From assembly GCA_903920695.1 (NCBI GenBank), contig CAIXNB010000075.1:1-64000 (forward strand): 64,000 bases of DNA. Reading direction: 5' to 3'. Of the stretch, positions 37,394-47,537 are shown piece after piece. Position numbers and translations under genes: made by a program. How positions within the stretch are numbered: position 1 is the first letter of the stretch; each line of letters opens with the position of its first letter. Source of the stretch: an uncultured beta proteobacterium (lineage in GTDB: Bacteria > Pseudomonadota > Gammaproteobacteria > Burkholderiales > Burkholderiaceae_C). A model generated the notes under the pieces. It did no database searches, was not told the DNA's origin, and worked only from the letters and a program-made list of their open reading frames with translations.

Positions 37394-37435
37394 GTGACTG
37401 ACTGACGAGTCCAGCATCACGAAGGGAGAAGAAAC

Positions 37436-37468
37436 ATGAACACCACCAAGAGGGTATCGCATGGCTAA
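37436..37468 (+). other. Short upstream reading frame overlapping the next gene start
   Basis: ATG at 37436 is preceded by a strong GGGAGAAGA site and opens a ten-codon frame (MNTTKRVSHG) whose TAA at 37466-37468 lies inside the start of the pyrophosphorylase gene (ATG 37461). Translating it would carry ribosomes onto that start. Whether it is a real leader peptide is unknown. Confidence 0.35.
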
Positions 37469-38564
37469 GGGAATGATTCTGGCGGCCGGCCAGGGCACAA
37501 GGGTACGCCCGCTGACGCGCGACCTGCCAAAACCGATGGTGCCGATCCTGGGCAAACCGGTGATGGAGTACCTGATTGAACATCTGGCGCGCCACGGCAT
37601 CACCGAGATCATGGTCAACGTCGCCTGGCATCATCAGAAAATTGAGGAGTATTTTGGCGACGGCCGACGCTGGGGCGTGCAGATTGGCTACGCCTACGAA
37701 GGCATCCGCGACCACGGCGACATCCTGCCGCGCCCGATGGGCTCAGCCGGCGGCATGCGCCGCATCCAGGACTTCGGTGGCTTCTTCGATGAAACCACGC
37801 TCGTGCTGTGCGGCGACGCGCTGATCGACCTCGACATCACGGCAGCGCTTGCCGAGCACAAGGCCAAAGGCGCGATCGCCAGCGTTGTGGCACTCGACGT
37901 GCCCCTGGCCGATGTGCAGAATTACGGCATCGTGGTGGCCGCAGCCGATGGCCAGATCGAGTCCTTTCAGGAAAAGCCCAGCCCGGCCGAGGCCAAATCC
38001 ACCCTGGCCAGTACCGGCATCTACATCTTCGAGCCCGCCATTCTGGGCCTGGTGCCCCCGAACACGGTTTACGACATTGGTTCGCAACTGTTCCCGCAAC
38101 TGGTGGCGCAAAAGCTGCCCTTCTTCGTGCAGAACCGCCCGTTCAACTGGATCGACATCGGCCGCGTCAGCGACTACTGGTCCGTGCTGCAGCGCGTACT
38201 GCGCGGCGAAGTGGCGGAAATGAAAATTCCGGGACGCCAGGTCAAGCCCGGCGTCTGGGTCGGCCTCAACACCTCGATTCCATGGGACAAGGTCAAGATT
38301 GAAGGGCCGGTCTACATCGGCTCGAGCGTGCGCATCGAGCCCGGCGCCAGCATCACCGGGCCGGCCTGGATCGGGCACGGCAGCCACATCCGCACTGGGG
38401 CCAAGGTGGTGCGAAGCATCCTGTTCGAGTACACGCGCATCGCCGCCGACATGCGATTCTCTGAAATGATTGTCTCGCCCGAATACTGCGTCGATCGCAA
38501 TGGAGAAACTCTGTACCGGGGCGACGACACGGCGCAGCTGCGCTGGGGCGATGCCCGCGCCTGA
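37461..38564 (+). CDS. NDP-sugar pyrophosphorylase (mannose-1-phosphate guanylyltransferase-like)
   Basis: 367 residues with an N-terminal nucleotidyltransferase domain (MILAAGQGTRVRPLTRDLPKPM, LVLCGDALIDLDI, FQEKPSPAEA, STGIYIFEP) and a C-terminal left-handed beta-helix with hexapeptide repeats (VYIGSSVRIEPGASITGPAWIG). It probably activates a hexose-1-phosphate (mannose or glucose) for glycan synthesis. The nucleotide and sugar are not fixed by sequence alone. It may supply the surface glycans suggested at the right end of the window. Confidence 0.88.
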   Translation: MAKGMILAAGQGTRVRPLTRDLPKPMVPILGKPVMEYLIEHLARHGITEIMVNVAWHHQKIEEYFGDGRRWGVQIGYAYEGIRDHGDILPRPMGSAGGMRRIQDFGGFFDETTLVLCGDALIDLDITAALAEHKAKGAIASVVALDVPLADVQNYGIVVAAADGQIESFQEKPSPAEAKSTLASTGIYIFEPAILGLVPPNTVYDIGSQLFPQLVAQKLPFFVQNRPFNWIDIGRVSDYWSVLQRVLRGEVAEMKIPGRQVKPGVWVGLNTSIPWDKVKIEGPVYIGSSVRIEPGASITGPAWIGHGSHIRTGAKVVRSILFEYTRIAADMRFSEMIVSPEYCVDRNGETLYRGDDTAQLRWGDARA

Positions 38565-38639
38565 AGTCGTCGCTTCTGGCAGCGCGCGAGGCAGGACGGC
38601 ATCGTCCGTCGTTACAACAACGTACGGACAGCAGCGGAT

Positions 38640-39767
38640 TTACAAGGCGCGCTGAATGATGATCTTCTGCACGTCGCTTGTGCCTTCGTAGATCTGGCAG
38701 ACCCTCACGTCACGGTAGATTCGCTCCACCGGAAAGTCGCTTACATAGCCGTAGCCGCCCAGCGTCTGGATCGCAACGCTACAAACCTGCTCGGCCATCT
38801 CGCTGGCAAAGAGTTTGGCCATGGCAGCTTCCTTCAGGCAGGGTCGACCCGCGTCGCGCAATGATGCGGCGTGCCAGATCAGTTGGCGCGCTGCCTCGAT
38901 CCTTGTCGCGCACTCGGCCAGGCGAAACCCAACCGCCTGGTGGTTGAAGATGGCCGTGCCAAAACTCTCGCGCTCCTTGGCGTAGCCGATGGCGCAGTGC
39001 AGCGCGCTGCGCGCCATGCCGACGCTTTGCGCCGCGATGCCGATGCGCCCGCCCTCGAGGCCACCGAGGGCGATGCCGTAACCCGCGCCTTCGGCGCCAA
39101 TCAGGTTCTCTTCCGGAATGCGGCAGTTGTCGAAGTTGATCTGCGCCGTGTCGCTGGAATGCTGTCCAAGCTTGTCCTCAATGCGCGCAACCACGTAACC
39201 GGGCGCGCTGGTGGGGACCAGGAAGGCGCTCATGCCGCGCTTGCCGGCGCCCTTGTCGGTTACCGCAATCACAATCGCCACATCGCCGTACTTGCCGCTG
39301 GTGATGAACTGCTTGACACCGTTTAGCACATAGCTGTCGCCATCCTTCACGGCCGTGGTGCGCAGCGCTGACGCGTCCGACCCCACATGCGGCTCGGTCA
39401 GACAAAACGCACCCAGCATCTTGCCCTGCGCCAGCGGTTCCAGCCACTGGCGCTTTTGCGCGAGGTTGCCGTAGCGCATCAGGATCGCATTGACCGGGCA
39501 ATTGGTCACGGAAATTGCGGTGCTGGTGCCGCCGTCGCCAGCGGCGATTTCCTCGAGCACCAGCGCCAGCGTCAGGTAGTCCAGGTTGGCACCGCCAAAT
39601 TCCTCGGGCACACAAATACCGTAGGCGCCCAAAGCCGCCAACCCTTGGTGCGCCTCCTTGGGAAAGCAATGCTCTTTGTCCCAGCGCGCGGCGTTCGGCC
39701 ACAGTTCAGCTTGGGCAAACGCGCGCACTGCGTCACGAATCATTTCTTGATCTTGGGTCAATAACAT
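38640..39767 (-). CDS. Acyl-CoA dehydrogenase
   Basis: A 375-residue FAD enzyme that forms the 2,3-double bond in acyl-CoAs. It shows AFCLTEPHVGSDASAL (FAD binding), FAD-contacting FITSGKYGDVAI, VAIQTLGGYGYVSDFPVER, and the catalytic Glu in CQIYEGTSDVQKIII. The ATG at 39767 starts the conserved LTQDQEMIRDAVRAFA. It is downstream of the thiolase on the same strand across a repeat-filled gap, and the two fit a fatty or branched-chain acid oxidation route. Chain-length preference cannot be told. Confidence 0.93.
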   Translation of the reverse strand: MLLTQDQEMIRDAVRAFAQAELWPNAARWDKEHCFPKEAHQGLAALGAYGICVPEEFGGANLDYLTLALVLEEIAAGDGGTSTAISVTNCPVNAILMRYGNLAQKRQWLEPLAQGKMLGAFCLTEPHVGSDASALRTTAVKDGDSYVLNGVKQFITSGKYGDVAIVIAVTDKGAGKRGMSAFLVPTSAPGYVVARIEDKLGQHSSDTAQINFDNCRIPEENLIGAEGAGYGIALGGLEGGRIGIAAQSVGMARSALHCAIGYAKERESFGTAIFNHQAVGFRLAECATRIEAARQLIWHAASLRDAGRPCLKEAAMAKLFASEMAEQVCSVAIQTLGGYGYVSDFPVERIYRDVRVCQIYEGTSDVQKIIIQRAL

Positions 39768-39810
39768 GAGGCACTCTCTCCAACGTTTATCAAACAACTT
39801 GCATTCATTT

Positions 39811-39906
39811 GTCATTGCGGACCTGATCCGCAATCCATGCCTCGCGTGGCACTGTCAGAAGGCATGGATCCCGGGTCAAGCCCGGGATGACAAACCGGGC
39901 ATGACA
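39811..39906. repeat. Dispersed intergenic repeat (GTCATTGCGG family), copy 2
   Basis: Contains GTCATTGCGGACCTGATCCG, CAATCCATG, CGCGTGGCA and the palindrome GATCCCGGGTCAAGCCCGGG with GATGAC at its end. It shares block order with the copy at 18817-18909. It fills the gap between the thiolase stop and the acyl-CoA dehydrogenase start. Confidence 0.75.
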
Positions 39907-41088
39907 TCAGAGCATTTCAAGCGCCACAGCCGTGCCTTCCCCACCACCGATGCACAGCGTGGCAACACCTTTTTTCAGGCCGCGCGCTTGCAGCGCGTAC
40001 ATCAGCGTCACCATGATGCGTGCGCCGGACGCACCAATCGGATGGCCCAGCGCGCACGCGCCACCGTTGACGTTGACGATGTCGTGGCTTAAACCGAGGT
40101 CGCTCATCAAGGCCATCGGCACCACAGCGAAGGCTTCGTTGACTTCCCACAGATCAACGTCCTTGACGCTCCAGCCGGCCTTGTCCAACGCCTTCTTCAC
40201 GGCGCCAACCGGGGCTGTGGCGAACCAGTTCGGCTCCTGCGCGTGCACCGCGTGGCTGACGATGCGTGCCAGTGGCTTGAGGCCGAGTTTGGCAGCGGTC
40301 GAGGCGCGCATCAGCACCATGGCAGCCGCGCCATCGTTGATACTGGAACTGCTGGCAGCGGTGATGGTGCCGTCTTTCTTGAAAGCGGGTTTGAGCGCCG
40401 GAATCTTTTCCAGCTTGACCTTGCCCGGACCTTCGTCGATAGAAATCACCACATCACCGGCGCGTCCCTTGACCGTGACCGGCGTGATCTCGGCGGCAAA
40501 GGCGCCTGATTTGGTCGCGGCCTGGGCGCGCTGCACGCTGGCAATGGCGAAAGCGTCCTGCTGCTCACGCGTAAAACTGTACTTGGCGGCGCAGTCTTCG
40601 CCGAAGGTGCCCATGGAACGACCGGCTTCGTAGGCGTCTTCCAGACCGTCGAGCATCATGTGGTCAAAAATGCGGTCGTGGCCGATGCGGTAGCCACCAC
40701 GCGCCTTGGTCAGCAGATAGGGCGCATTGGTCATGCTCTCCATGCCGCCGGCCACCACCACATCAACGCTGCCGGCCAGCAGCATGTCGTGGCCGAACAT
40801 GGCCGCGCGCATGCCCGAGCCACACATCTTGGACAGCGTCACAGCGCCGGCGCTGATCGGCAAACCTCCCTTGAACGCAGCCTGACGCGCCGGTGCCTGA
40901 CCCTGCCCGGCCATCAGACAGTTGCCGAACAAAACCTCATCGACCTGCTCGCCGCTCACGCCGGCGCGTTGCACGGCAGCCTTGATGGCGGCACCGCCGA
41001 GGTCATGCGCGGCCAGTGCGGAAAAGTCGCCTTGGAAGCTGCCCATGGGGGTACGGGCGGCGCCAACAATAACAATGGAATCGGTCAT
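39907..41088 (-). CDS. Acetyl-CoA acetyltransferase (thiolase)
   Basis: 393 residues, the usual thiolase length. The nucleophile Cys is in LSKMCGSGMRAA near residue 88. The other catalytic residues are in WEVNEAFAV, GGACALGHPIGASGAR (His) and CIGGGEGTA (Cys). It condenses two acetyl-CoA or cleaves 3-ketoacyl-CoA. Close relatives serve polyhydroxybutyrate synthesis (PhaA/BktB) or degradation, but no phaB or phaC is nearby, so a catabolic role beside the acyl-CoA dehydrogenase is equally possible. Confidence 0.94.
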   Translation of the reverse strand: MTDSIVIVGAARTPMGSFQGDFSALAAHDLGGAAIKAAVQRAGVSGEQVDEVLFGNCLMAGQGQAPARQAAFKGGLPISAGAVTLSKMCGSGMRAAMFGHDMLLAGSVDVVVAGGMESMTNAPYLLTKARGGYRIGHDRIFDHMMLDGLEDAYEAGRSMGTFGEDCAAKYSFTREQQDAFAIASVQRAQAATKSGAFAAEITPVTVKGRAGDVVISIDEGPGKVKLEKIPALKPAFKKDGTITAASSSSINDGAAAMVLMRASTAAKLGLKPLARIVSHAVHAQEPNWFATAPVGAVKKALDKAGWSVKDVDLWEVNEAFAVVPMALMSDLGLSHDIVNVNGGACALGHPIGASGARIMVTLMYALQARGLKKGVATLCIGGGEGTAVALEML

Positions 41089-41115
41089 GGTGTAGATCTC
41101 CTGTGAAGTAAAAAA

Positions 41116-42939
41116 CTATTTGTCCTGCTCGGGGTGAAAACGCTGGTCGCGGTCGTAGGGAAAAACATCGAACACGTGCCCCTCCAGAATACGCTCTTTC
41201 TGTCCCTGCCAGAACGCCACATCCAGCAAATCGGCATGGTGATTCATGAAGACCTCGCGCACCGTCGGGTTGCCCAGCAAAAACGGCGCGAAGGTTTCAG
41301 GAAACACGTCCCTGGCGCCAACGCTGTACCAGACCTCGCCCGACATCTCCTCTTCCGCATTGCGCGGCGCCGGCACGCGGCGGAAGTTGCAATCGGTGAT
41401 GTACTCGATCTCGTCGTAGTCATAAAAGACCACCTTGCCGTGGCGCGTCACGCCAAAATTCTTCCACAGCATGTCGCCGGGAAAGATGTTGGCCGCCACC
41501 AGATCCTTGATGGCGTTGCCGTACTCGACCACGACGCGTTCGATCTGCTCATGCGCGAACACCGCCGCACCATGTGGATTGGGGTCGGCCCCGCCAGCGT
41601 CGAACGCTTCCTGCAAGTAGATGTTGAGCGGAATCATGCGCCGCTCAATGTAGACGTGTTTAACGAGGACTTCGACGCAACCGTCACCGTCGCGGTCGCC
41701 GATCTCAAGTTGGCTTGGTGCGAACTGCTCAAGCTCGGCGATCAGTTCATCCTCAAAACGCTCGCGCGGAAAACCCACGCCGCTGTACTCCAGCGTGTCG
41801 GCCATGCGTCCGACCCGGTCGTGCTGCTTGACCAGCAGATACTTGCCCTTGATCTTCTCGCGCGTGGTGTCCTTCTGCGGTGGATAAAAGTCCTTGATGA
41901 CCTTGAATACATAGGGAAAGGACGGCAGGTCAAACACCAGCATCACCATGCCCTTGATACCGGGCGCGATGCGGAATTTGTCCGACGAGTGACGCAGGTG
42001 ATGCAGAAAATCGCGGTAGAACAGCGTCTTGCCCTGCTTGGCCAGTCCGAGCGCGTTGTAAATCTCGTTGCGCGGCTTGCGCGGCATCATGCTGTGCAGG
42101 TACTGCACATAGGCCGACGGGATCTCCATCTCGACCATGAAGTAGGCGCGGGCAAAGCTGAACAGCATCAGCAGTTCGTCCTCGCCAAACAGGGCGGCAT
42201 CGATCACCAGTTTGCCGGCACGGCTGTGCAGCAGCGGCAGCGCGAACGGGAACTCATTGAAGCCGTTGATCAGCTTGCCGACGACGTAACAACCTTTGTT
42301 GCGAAAGAACAGGCTGGTCAGCACCTGAATCTGGAAATTGGCGCGCAGCTTGGCGTCACCCAGGCGCACCAGCATGGCGGCCTGCACCAGTGCGGCGTCC
42401 GCCAGCAGTTGCTCGAACGGCAGGCGCAGGTCAAAGTCCTTGAGGATTTGCACCAGCACTTCGCGCACATTGCCAGTGCCCGGGTAATAGGAGCGGTAGG
42501 TCAGGCGCGATTCGGGCTCACCGTTTTCGATGTACTCGGTGCTGACGGCCGGGCGCACGAAGATGAAATCGTTCTGGAAATAGCTCCGATGCAGGATCTT
42601 GGTTGTGACCGAGTTGAAGAAGGTCTCGGCCAGTTCCGGCTGATGGTGATTGACCAGCAGGCCGATGTAATGCAGCTTGACCTGCTGCCAAATGTCCATG
42701 GCCTGCTCACCGGCTTTGAATTCGCGCTCGAGCCGGTTCGAGCATTCACGCACGCGCAGGTCGTAGAACTCGATGCGCTCACGCTGGGCGCGCTGCTGGC
42801 CGTGCCAGTCGGCGGTCTCGAAACGATGCTTGGCGCGCGCCGACTCGGTGCGAAACAGCCGGTAGTGCCGATTGAAGCCATCCAGCATGGCCTTGGCAAT
42901 GGCGTAGGCCAGCGTGGAGTCAAGGCGTTGCGGAAACAC
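41116..42939 (-). CDS. aceK: Isocitrate dehydrogenase kinase/phosphatase
   Basis: A 607-residue bifunctional enzyme that phosphorylates and dephosphorylates isocitrate dehydrogenase to set flow between the TCA cycle and the glyoxylate bypass. The kinase core shows the ATP-binding region [20 protein letters not shown], the [20 protein letters not shown] catalytic loop and YDYDEIEYI. The start is GTG with AGG upstream. It lies six bases after the carbonic anhydrase gene. Its presence implies growth on acetate or fatty acids, in line with the neighbouring thiolase. Confidence 0.95.
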   Translation of the reverse strand: MFPQRLDSTLAYAIAKAMLDGFNRHYRLFRTESARAKHRFETADWHGQQRAQRERIEFYDLRVRECSNRLEREFKAGEQAMDIWQQVKLHYIGLLVNHHQPELAETFFNSVTTKILHRSYFQNDFIFVRPAVSTEYIENGEPESRLTYRSYYPGTGNVREVLVQILKDFDLRLPFEQLLADAALVQAAMLVRLGDAKLRANFQIQVLTSLFFRNKGCYVVGKLINGFNEFPFALPLLHSRAGKLVIDAALFGEDELLMLFSFARAYFMVEMEIPSAYVQYLHSMMPRKPRNEIYNALGLAKQGKTLFYRDFLHHLRHSSDKFRIAPGIKGMVMLVFDLPSFPYVFKVIKDFYPPQKDTTREKIKGKYLLVKQHDRVGRMADTLEYSGVGFPRERFEDELIAELEQFAPSQLEIGDRDGDGCVEVLVKHVYIERRMIPLNIYLQEAFDAGGADPNPHGAAVFAHEQIERVVVEYGNAIKDLVAANIFPGDMLWKNFGVTRHGKVVFYDYDEIEYITDCNFRRVPAPRNAEEEMSGEVWYSVGARDVFPETFAPFLLGNPTVREVFMNHHADLLDVAFWQGQKERILEGHVFDVFPYDRDQRFHPEQDK

Positions 42940-42945
42940 GAAGGC

Positions 42946-43617
42946 CTAGTCCGCCGAAGGCAGGGCGATCCCCCGCGGGTAGCGTTTGAGTGCGTTGCGA
43001 AAAACCCCCACCACGTCCTGCGGTCCCTGCATGCTGACCTGCATGTCCTTGACCAGACCGTCCGCCAGCCCGTAGCACCAGCCGTGCACGGCCACTTTCT
43101 GGCCGCGTTGCCAGGCGTCCTGCAGCACATTGGACATGGCGACGTTGCCGACCTGCTCGATCACGTTCATCTCGCACAGCACGTCTTCCTGCTCAGCTGG
43201 CGTCAAGTGCTCGATGCGCCGACGGTGCCGCAGTTTCACGTCGTGCACATGGCGCAGCCAATTGTCGGCCAGACCGACACGCGTGCCGCGTAAGGCCGCC
43301 AGCACGCCGCCGCAGCCGTAATGGCCCACCACCATGATGTGCTCAACCTTGAGGTGGTCCACCGCAAACTGGATTACCGAAAGGGCGTTGAGGTCGGAGT
43401 GCACCACCACATTGGCCACGTTGCGATGCACAAAGACCTCGCCCGGATCAAGCCCGGTGATCTCGTTGGCCGGCACGCGGCTGTCGGAGCAGCCAATCCA
43501 GAGGTATTTGGGTGTCTGCTGCTGCGCCAGCAGGCTGAAGAAGCCGGGACGCTCGCGCTCCATGCGGGCCGCCCAGACGCGGTTGTTGTCGAGCAAGTGC
43601 TGCAGGGATTGGGGCAT
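42946..43617 (-). CDS. can: Beta-class carbonic anhydrase
   Basis: Interconverts CO2 and bicarbonate. 223 residues with the zinc ligands in IGCSDSRVPANE (Cys and the Asp-Arg dyad) and VGHYGCGGV (His and Cys). FVHRNVANVV is the typical block between them. Upstream of aceK on the same strand, six bases apart, so the two are probably co-transcribed. Confidence 0.95.
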   Translation of the reverse strand: MPQSLQHLLDNNRVWAARMERERPGFFSLLAQQQTPKYLWIGCSDSRVPANEITGLDPGEVFVHRNVANVVVHSDLNALSVIQFAVDHLKVEHIMVVGHYGCGGVLAALRGTRVGLADNWLRHVHDVKLRHRRRIEHLTPAEQEDVLCEMNVIEQVGNVAMSNVLQDAWQRGQKVAVHGWCYGLADGLVKDMQVSMQGPQDVVGVFRNALKRYPRGIALPSAD

Positions 43618-43750
43618 GGGGCTATCTTAAACAATTGTGACGGGCATTAGCGGCAAGAACCTTAATGTGAAACAATGCACCCGGGGTCCACAAGGCTGTT
43701 CACGTTCGATTGTTAGAATGATTTTCGAGCACCACGTATCACGAGCCTAG

Positions 43751-45463
43751 ATGGAAACAGCCAACCCAACACCCCAGCCCATCGGCGCCTTGTTACTGCA
43801 ACGTGGACTGATCAACGCCAAAGACATTGACAAAGCGCTGGCCTTTCAGCAGCAATTCAAAGGCCGCTTTGGGGCCATCCTGGTGCGCATCGGTGCCATT
43901 TCCGAAGACGCCCTGCTGCCCGTCCTGGCTGAGCAACTCCATCTGCACCTGGTCGACAGCAAGGAATTGCCCGCACACGCGCAAGCCATCCTGGAAACCA
44001 TGCAATTGAGCGGGCTTTCTCCGGCTTGGTTTCAGGATCAGGGTGTGGTCGTCTGGGAAGGAGCAGAAGGCCTTATCCGTTGCGCCTCGCGCAACCCGAT
44101 CGACAGTAATCTGCAGGAAACCCTGTCTGCGGCGTACCCATCACACACACTGTCGTGGGAACTGGCGCGTACCCAGGATATTGCCAGCTTGATCAAACTG
44201 ATTCAGACCGAATCGCAAGGTGAGCCGCACGATGAGATCGCGCATTTGCGCGAGTTGGCCGAAGAAGCGCCGGTCGTCGAACTGGTCAACAACCTGCTCT
44301 CACAGGCCACGGACGAAGGCTCATCCGACATTCATCTCGAACCCGAGGAACGCCAGTTCCTGGTGCGCTATCGCATTGATGGCGTCTTGCACCTGCGCAT
44401 GACACTGCCACGTGAGCGCTTTGACGCGGTTGCCTCGCGCATCAAACTCATTTCAGGCATGGACATCGCAGAGCGGCGCTTGCCACAGGATGGGCGCATC
44501 TCCACCCGCGCCAGCGGCATAGAAATGGACATTCGCGTGTCCTGCGTGCCCGGCGTGAACGGCGAATCAATCGTCATGCGGCTCCTGCCCAAAGAGCGCA
44601 CCGACCTCAGCCTCGACGCCATGGGCATGGAGCCCGATCACCTGAAGCAATTCATCCGTTGGGTGAATGAGCCGCATGGCGTGCTGCTGGTCACGGGGCC
44701 GACCGGCTCCGGCAAGAGCACAACCTTGTACGCCGGACTGGAAAAGGCAAATGACCGCTCACGCAAGATCATTACGGTGGAAGACCCGGTCGAGTACAAG
44801 ATGACTGGCGTCACCCAGATTCAGACACAGAGTGACATCGGCTACACCTTTGCCCGGGCCTTGCGCGCCATTTTGCGGCAGGATCCGGACATCATCATGA
44901 TTGGCGAAATCCGCGATCTGGAAACTGCCGAGATCGCCGTCCAATCCGCGCTCACCGGGCACATGGTCTTGTCCACCTTGCATACCAACGATTCATTAAG
45001 CGCCTTTACCCGTTTGCTCGACATGGGCGTGGAGCCCTTTCTCATCGCCTCGGCAGTCCGTGCTGTGCAAGCGCAGCGCTTGGTGCGCAAACTCTGCGAC
45101 AAGTGCGCCACAGGCGTCACCCCGGCCCCGAGCCTGAGCGCTGCAGCCGAAAGAATCAGGGCCAGAACACCGGTGCTGTTTGACGGCCAGGCACGCTGGC
45201 GCATCGCGCACGGTTGCGGCGCATGCCGCGGCAGCGGTTACCGGGGCAGACTGGGCATCTTTGAATTTCTCGAAGTCACGGTCGAAATACAAGACGCCAT
45301 CATGCGCCAGGAGACGGCCGCCGAAATGCTGAAGATTGCCCAGGCACAAGGCTATCGCAGCCTTCGCGAGGATGGGCTCATCAAGGCCTGGCGCGGCTTG
45401 ACGAGCACCGATGAAGTGTTGCGGGTGACCGGCCTGAGTGAATCTGCGGATGTTCTCTTATGA
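43751..45463 (+). CDS. gspE: Type II secretion system ATPase GspE
   Basis: The cytoplasmic hexameric ATPase that powers pseudopilus assembly. 570 residues: an N-terminal GspE/PilB N domain, then the ATPase domain with Walker A GPTGSGKSTT, Asp box ITVEDPVEYKMTGV, Walker B LRQDPDIIMIGEIRD and the His box LTGHMVLSTLHTND. A C-terminal zinc site is present (KLCDKCATG ... GCGACRGSGYRG). It is the first gene of an eleven-gene T2SS operon and overlaps gspF by four bases. Confidence 0.95.
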   Translation: METANPTPQPIGALLLQRGLINAKDIDKALAFQQQFKGRFGAILVRIGAISEDALLPVLAEQLHLHLVDSKELPAHAQAILETMQLSGLSPAWFQDQGVVVWEGAEGLIRCASRNPIDSNLQETLSAAYPSHTLSWELARTQDIASLIKLIQTESQGEPHDEIAHLRELAEEAPVVELVNNLLSQATDEGSSDIHLEPEERQFLVRYRIDGVLHLRMTLPRERFDAVASRIKLISGMDIAERRLPQDGRISTRASGIEMDIRVSCVPGVNGESIVMRLLPKERTDLSLDAMGMEPDHLKQFIRWVNEPHGVLLVTGPTGSGKSTTLYAGLEKANDRSRKIITVEDPVEYKMTGVTQIQTQSDIGYTFARALRAILRQDPDIIMIGEIRDLETAEIAVQSALTGHMVLSTLHTNDSLSAFTRLLDMGVEPFLIASAVRAVQAQRLVRKLCDKCATGVTPAPSLSAAAERIRARTPVLFDGQARWRIAHGCGACRGSGYRGRLGIFEFLEVTVEIQDAIMRQETAAEMLKIAQAQGYRSLREDGLIKAWRGLTSTDEVLRVTGLSESADVLL

Positions 45464-46662
45464 ATTTTCAGTATCAGGCTGCCAACGCGCAAGGACAACT
45501 ACTCAACGGTCAGATCGATGCCGTGGACGAGCGTGAAGCGATGCGCCTGCTACAACAGCAAAACCTGATCCCGATCTCCATTTCTTCCGCCAAGACGCTT
45601 GCAGCAAACGGCCCGGCCAGCAGCAGGAAGGCCAGCATGCAGGACAAGACGCTGGCGATACAGGAACTCACCACCCTGCTCAATGCGGGGGTCCCGCTGG
45701 CCGAATCGGTCGACTCCATCAGTTCGGCCCATGCCGGCACAGCCATCGGCACTGCATTTGCCAAAACGTTGAGCGCGTTACGCAGCGGTGAACGGTTTGC
45801 CGAGGCGCTGCGCCTGGCTGAGCTCGATCTTCCGGTCTATCTATACCAGTTGGTCGCGGCCGGCGAACTGACCGGCAAGCTCGGTCACTCGCTACAAACC
45901 GCCGTCACGCAGATGGAATATGAAAACCGCATGCGCCAAGAAATGCGCAACGCGCTGACCTACCCCGCCATACTCGTCGTGTCCGGGATCGCCGCAACTC
46001 TGCTGGTGTTCATCGTTGTCGTGCCCAAATTTGCCAATCTGCTCAAGGGCAATGCGGCCAACGTTCCCTGGCTCTCTAGATGGGTCATCGGCACCGGTAT
46101 GTTCGTGCAGGCCAACCTGCTATGGGTTGGCCTAGGCGCCCTGGCGCTTGTCATGGGCACAGTCGCAGCACTGCGCAACCCGGTGATGCGAGGCCGCGCC
46201 TTCGAGGCCTTGGTACGCCTGCCCCTGCTAGGGCGCTGGATTATCGAGACCGAGATCGGTCGCTGGGCATCGATGCTGGGCGCTCTGCTTGAAAATCGCG
46301 TTGCCATCATGACCGCCATGGAGTTGGCGCTGGGCGGTGTCAGAATTTCCGCGCTGCGCAACAGCCTGCAACAGGTGCTGCGCGAAGTCCGAGGCGGGGC
46401 CCGACTGGCCGACGCGCTGGCTACCAACCGTGCGCTTGAAGCCACCGGCATCAACCTGATTCGCGTCGGCGAACGCTCGGGGGAACTCGCCCCCATGCTG
46501 CGCGCCTTGTCCACCCTGTACGAAAATGCGGGCCGCGATAGAATGAAACGATTCCTGCTATTGCTTGAACCCATTGCAATTCTGTTGATTGGCAGCGTCA
46601 TCGGTGTCATCATGGTCGCCATCATGCTTGCTGTGACCAGCATGAACGACAGCGTTTCCTAA
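45460..46662 (+). CDS. gspF: Type II secretion system inner membrane protein GspF
   Basis: The 400-residue polytopic platform protein. Two GspF domains repeat the ELTTLLNAGVPLAESVD-type and WASMLGALLENRVAIMTAM-type blocks, with three transmembrane helices (about 170-190, 215-235 and 370-395). It opens MNFQYQAANAQGQLLNGQID, as is standard. It connects the GspE ATPase with the pseudopilus. Confidence 0.95.
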   Translation: MNFQYQAANAQGQLLNGQIDAVDEREAMRLLQQQNLIPISISSAKTLAANGPASSRKASMQDKTLAIQELTTLLNAGVPLAESVDSISSAHAGTAIGTAFAKTLSALRSGERFAEALRLAELDLPVYLYQLVAAGELTGKLGHSLQTAVTQMEYENRMRQEMRNALTYPAILVVSGIAATLLVFIVVVPKFANLLKGNAANVPWLSRWVIGTGMFVQANLLWVGLGALALVMGTVAALRNPVMRGRAFEALVRLPLLGRWIIETEIGRWASMLGALLENRVAIMTAMELALGGVRISALRNSLQQVLREVRGGARLADALATNRALEATGINLIRVGERSGELAPMLRALSTLYENAGRDRMKRFLLLLEPIAILLIGSVIGVIMVAIMLAVTSMNDSVS

Positions 46663-46664
46663 CC

Positions 46665-47117
46665 ATGAAACTCATGAAAAACTCATCGCATTCGTACCGT
46701 GGTTTTACCCTCATTGAGATGCTGGTGGTGCTGGTCATCATTGGCATGCTGGCCGGCCTGGTCGGACCTAAGTTATTCGGCCGCGTAGACAGTTCCAAGG
46801 TCAAGACAGCCGAGATACAAATCAAGATGTTCAAAGGCTCGATTGAGACCTTTCGCCTCGATGTCGGGAGACTTCCGACGCAGGCTGAAGGACTGGCGGT
46901 CCTGAACCAGGCGCCAACTGACGAAATGGCGCGCACCCGTTGGCGTGGCCCCTACCTTGATCAAGACGTTCCGCTCGACCCCTGGGGTAACCACTACCTG
47001 TACAGCCTGCCAGGAGCCAATGGACAACCGTTCGCACTCTATTCACTTGGTGCGGACGGCAAGCGCGGCGGCGAAGGTACGGATGCAGACATCGGACTGT
47101 TGCCACCCTCGCAGTAG
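46665..47117 (+). CDS. gspG: Major pseudopilin GspG
   Basis: 150 residues. A prepilin leader ends at the G/FTLIE site (YRGFTLIEMLVVLVIIGMLA), followed by the GspG-specific LPTQAEGLAVL, WRGPYLDQDVPLDPWGNHY and SLGADGKRGGEGTDADI, the calcium-binding region. It forms the shaft of the T2SS pseudopilus. A prepilin peptidase gene is not in this window. Confidence 0.96.
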   Translation: MKLMKNSSHSYRGFTLIEMLVVLVIIGMLAGLVGPKLFGRVDSSKVKTAEIQIKMFKGSIETFRLDVGRLPTQAEGLAVLNQAPTDEMARTRWRGPYLDQDVPLDPWGNHYLYSLPGANGQPFALYSLGADGKRGGEGTDADIGLLPPSQ

Positions 47118-47129
47118 CAACACAGAATC

Positions 47130-47537
47130 ATGCAAAAATTCGGTAGAGGTTTCACCCTCGTCGAAATTTTGGTCGTGTTGGTCATTGTCGGGCTGCTCGC
47201 CGGAGTGGCTTTGCCGCGCTTCTATACCCTGTCCCGACGTTTTGAAATGGCCACCCAACGCGACAGCCTGCTGAGCGAGATCGGCAATTTGGGCTACCGC
47301 GCCTACATTAGGGGGAAAGGCACTGTGCTCGGCTCGTTGCCGGCATCCAACACCGTCCCAGCCCCGATCAGGTTGCCGTCAGGCTGGCGCATTGAGGTGC
47401 GTCAGCCGATCCACTATGACTTTAACGGCATTTGCAGCGGTGGCTCCATCACCCTGCGAGGGCCAGATGAATTTCGCGAAAATCTGCAATTGACGCCGCC
47501 GCTATGCAAACCCGCCACCGATCCGGGTGCTCCGTGA
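47130..47537 (+). CDS. gspH: Minor pseudopilin GspH
   Basis: 135 residues with the prepilin cleavage site in GRGFTLVEILVVLVIVGLLA, then a variable C-terminal domain with two cysteines. Its place directly after gspG and before gspI identifies it as GspH. It overlaps the GTG start of gspI by four bases. Confidence 0.85.
   Translation: MQKFGRGFTLVEILVVLVIVGLLAGVALPRFYTLSRRFEMATQRDSLLSEIGNLGYRAYIRGKGTVLGSLPASNTVPAPIRLPSGWRIEVRQPIHYDFNGICSGGSITLRGPDEFRENLQLTPPLCKPATDPGAP

Noticed and set aside
41134..43293. 719-codon frame opposite aceK and carbonic anhydrase
   Set aside because: Spans two real genes on the other strand and shows only His/Val/Gln/Ala-rich shadow sequence.
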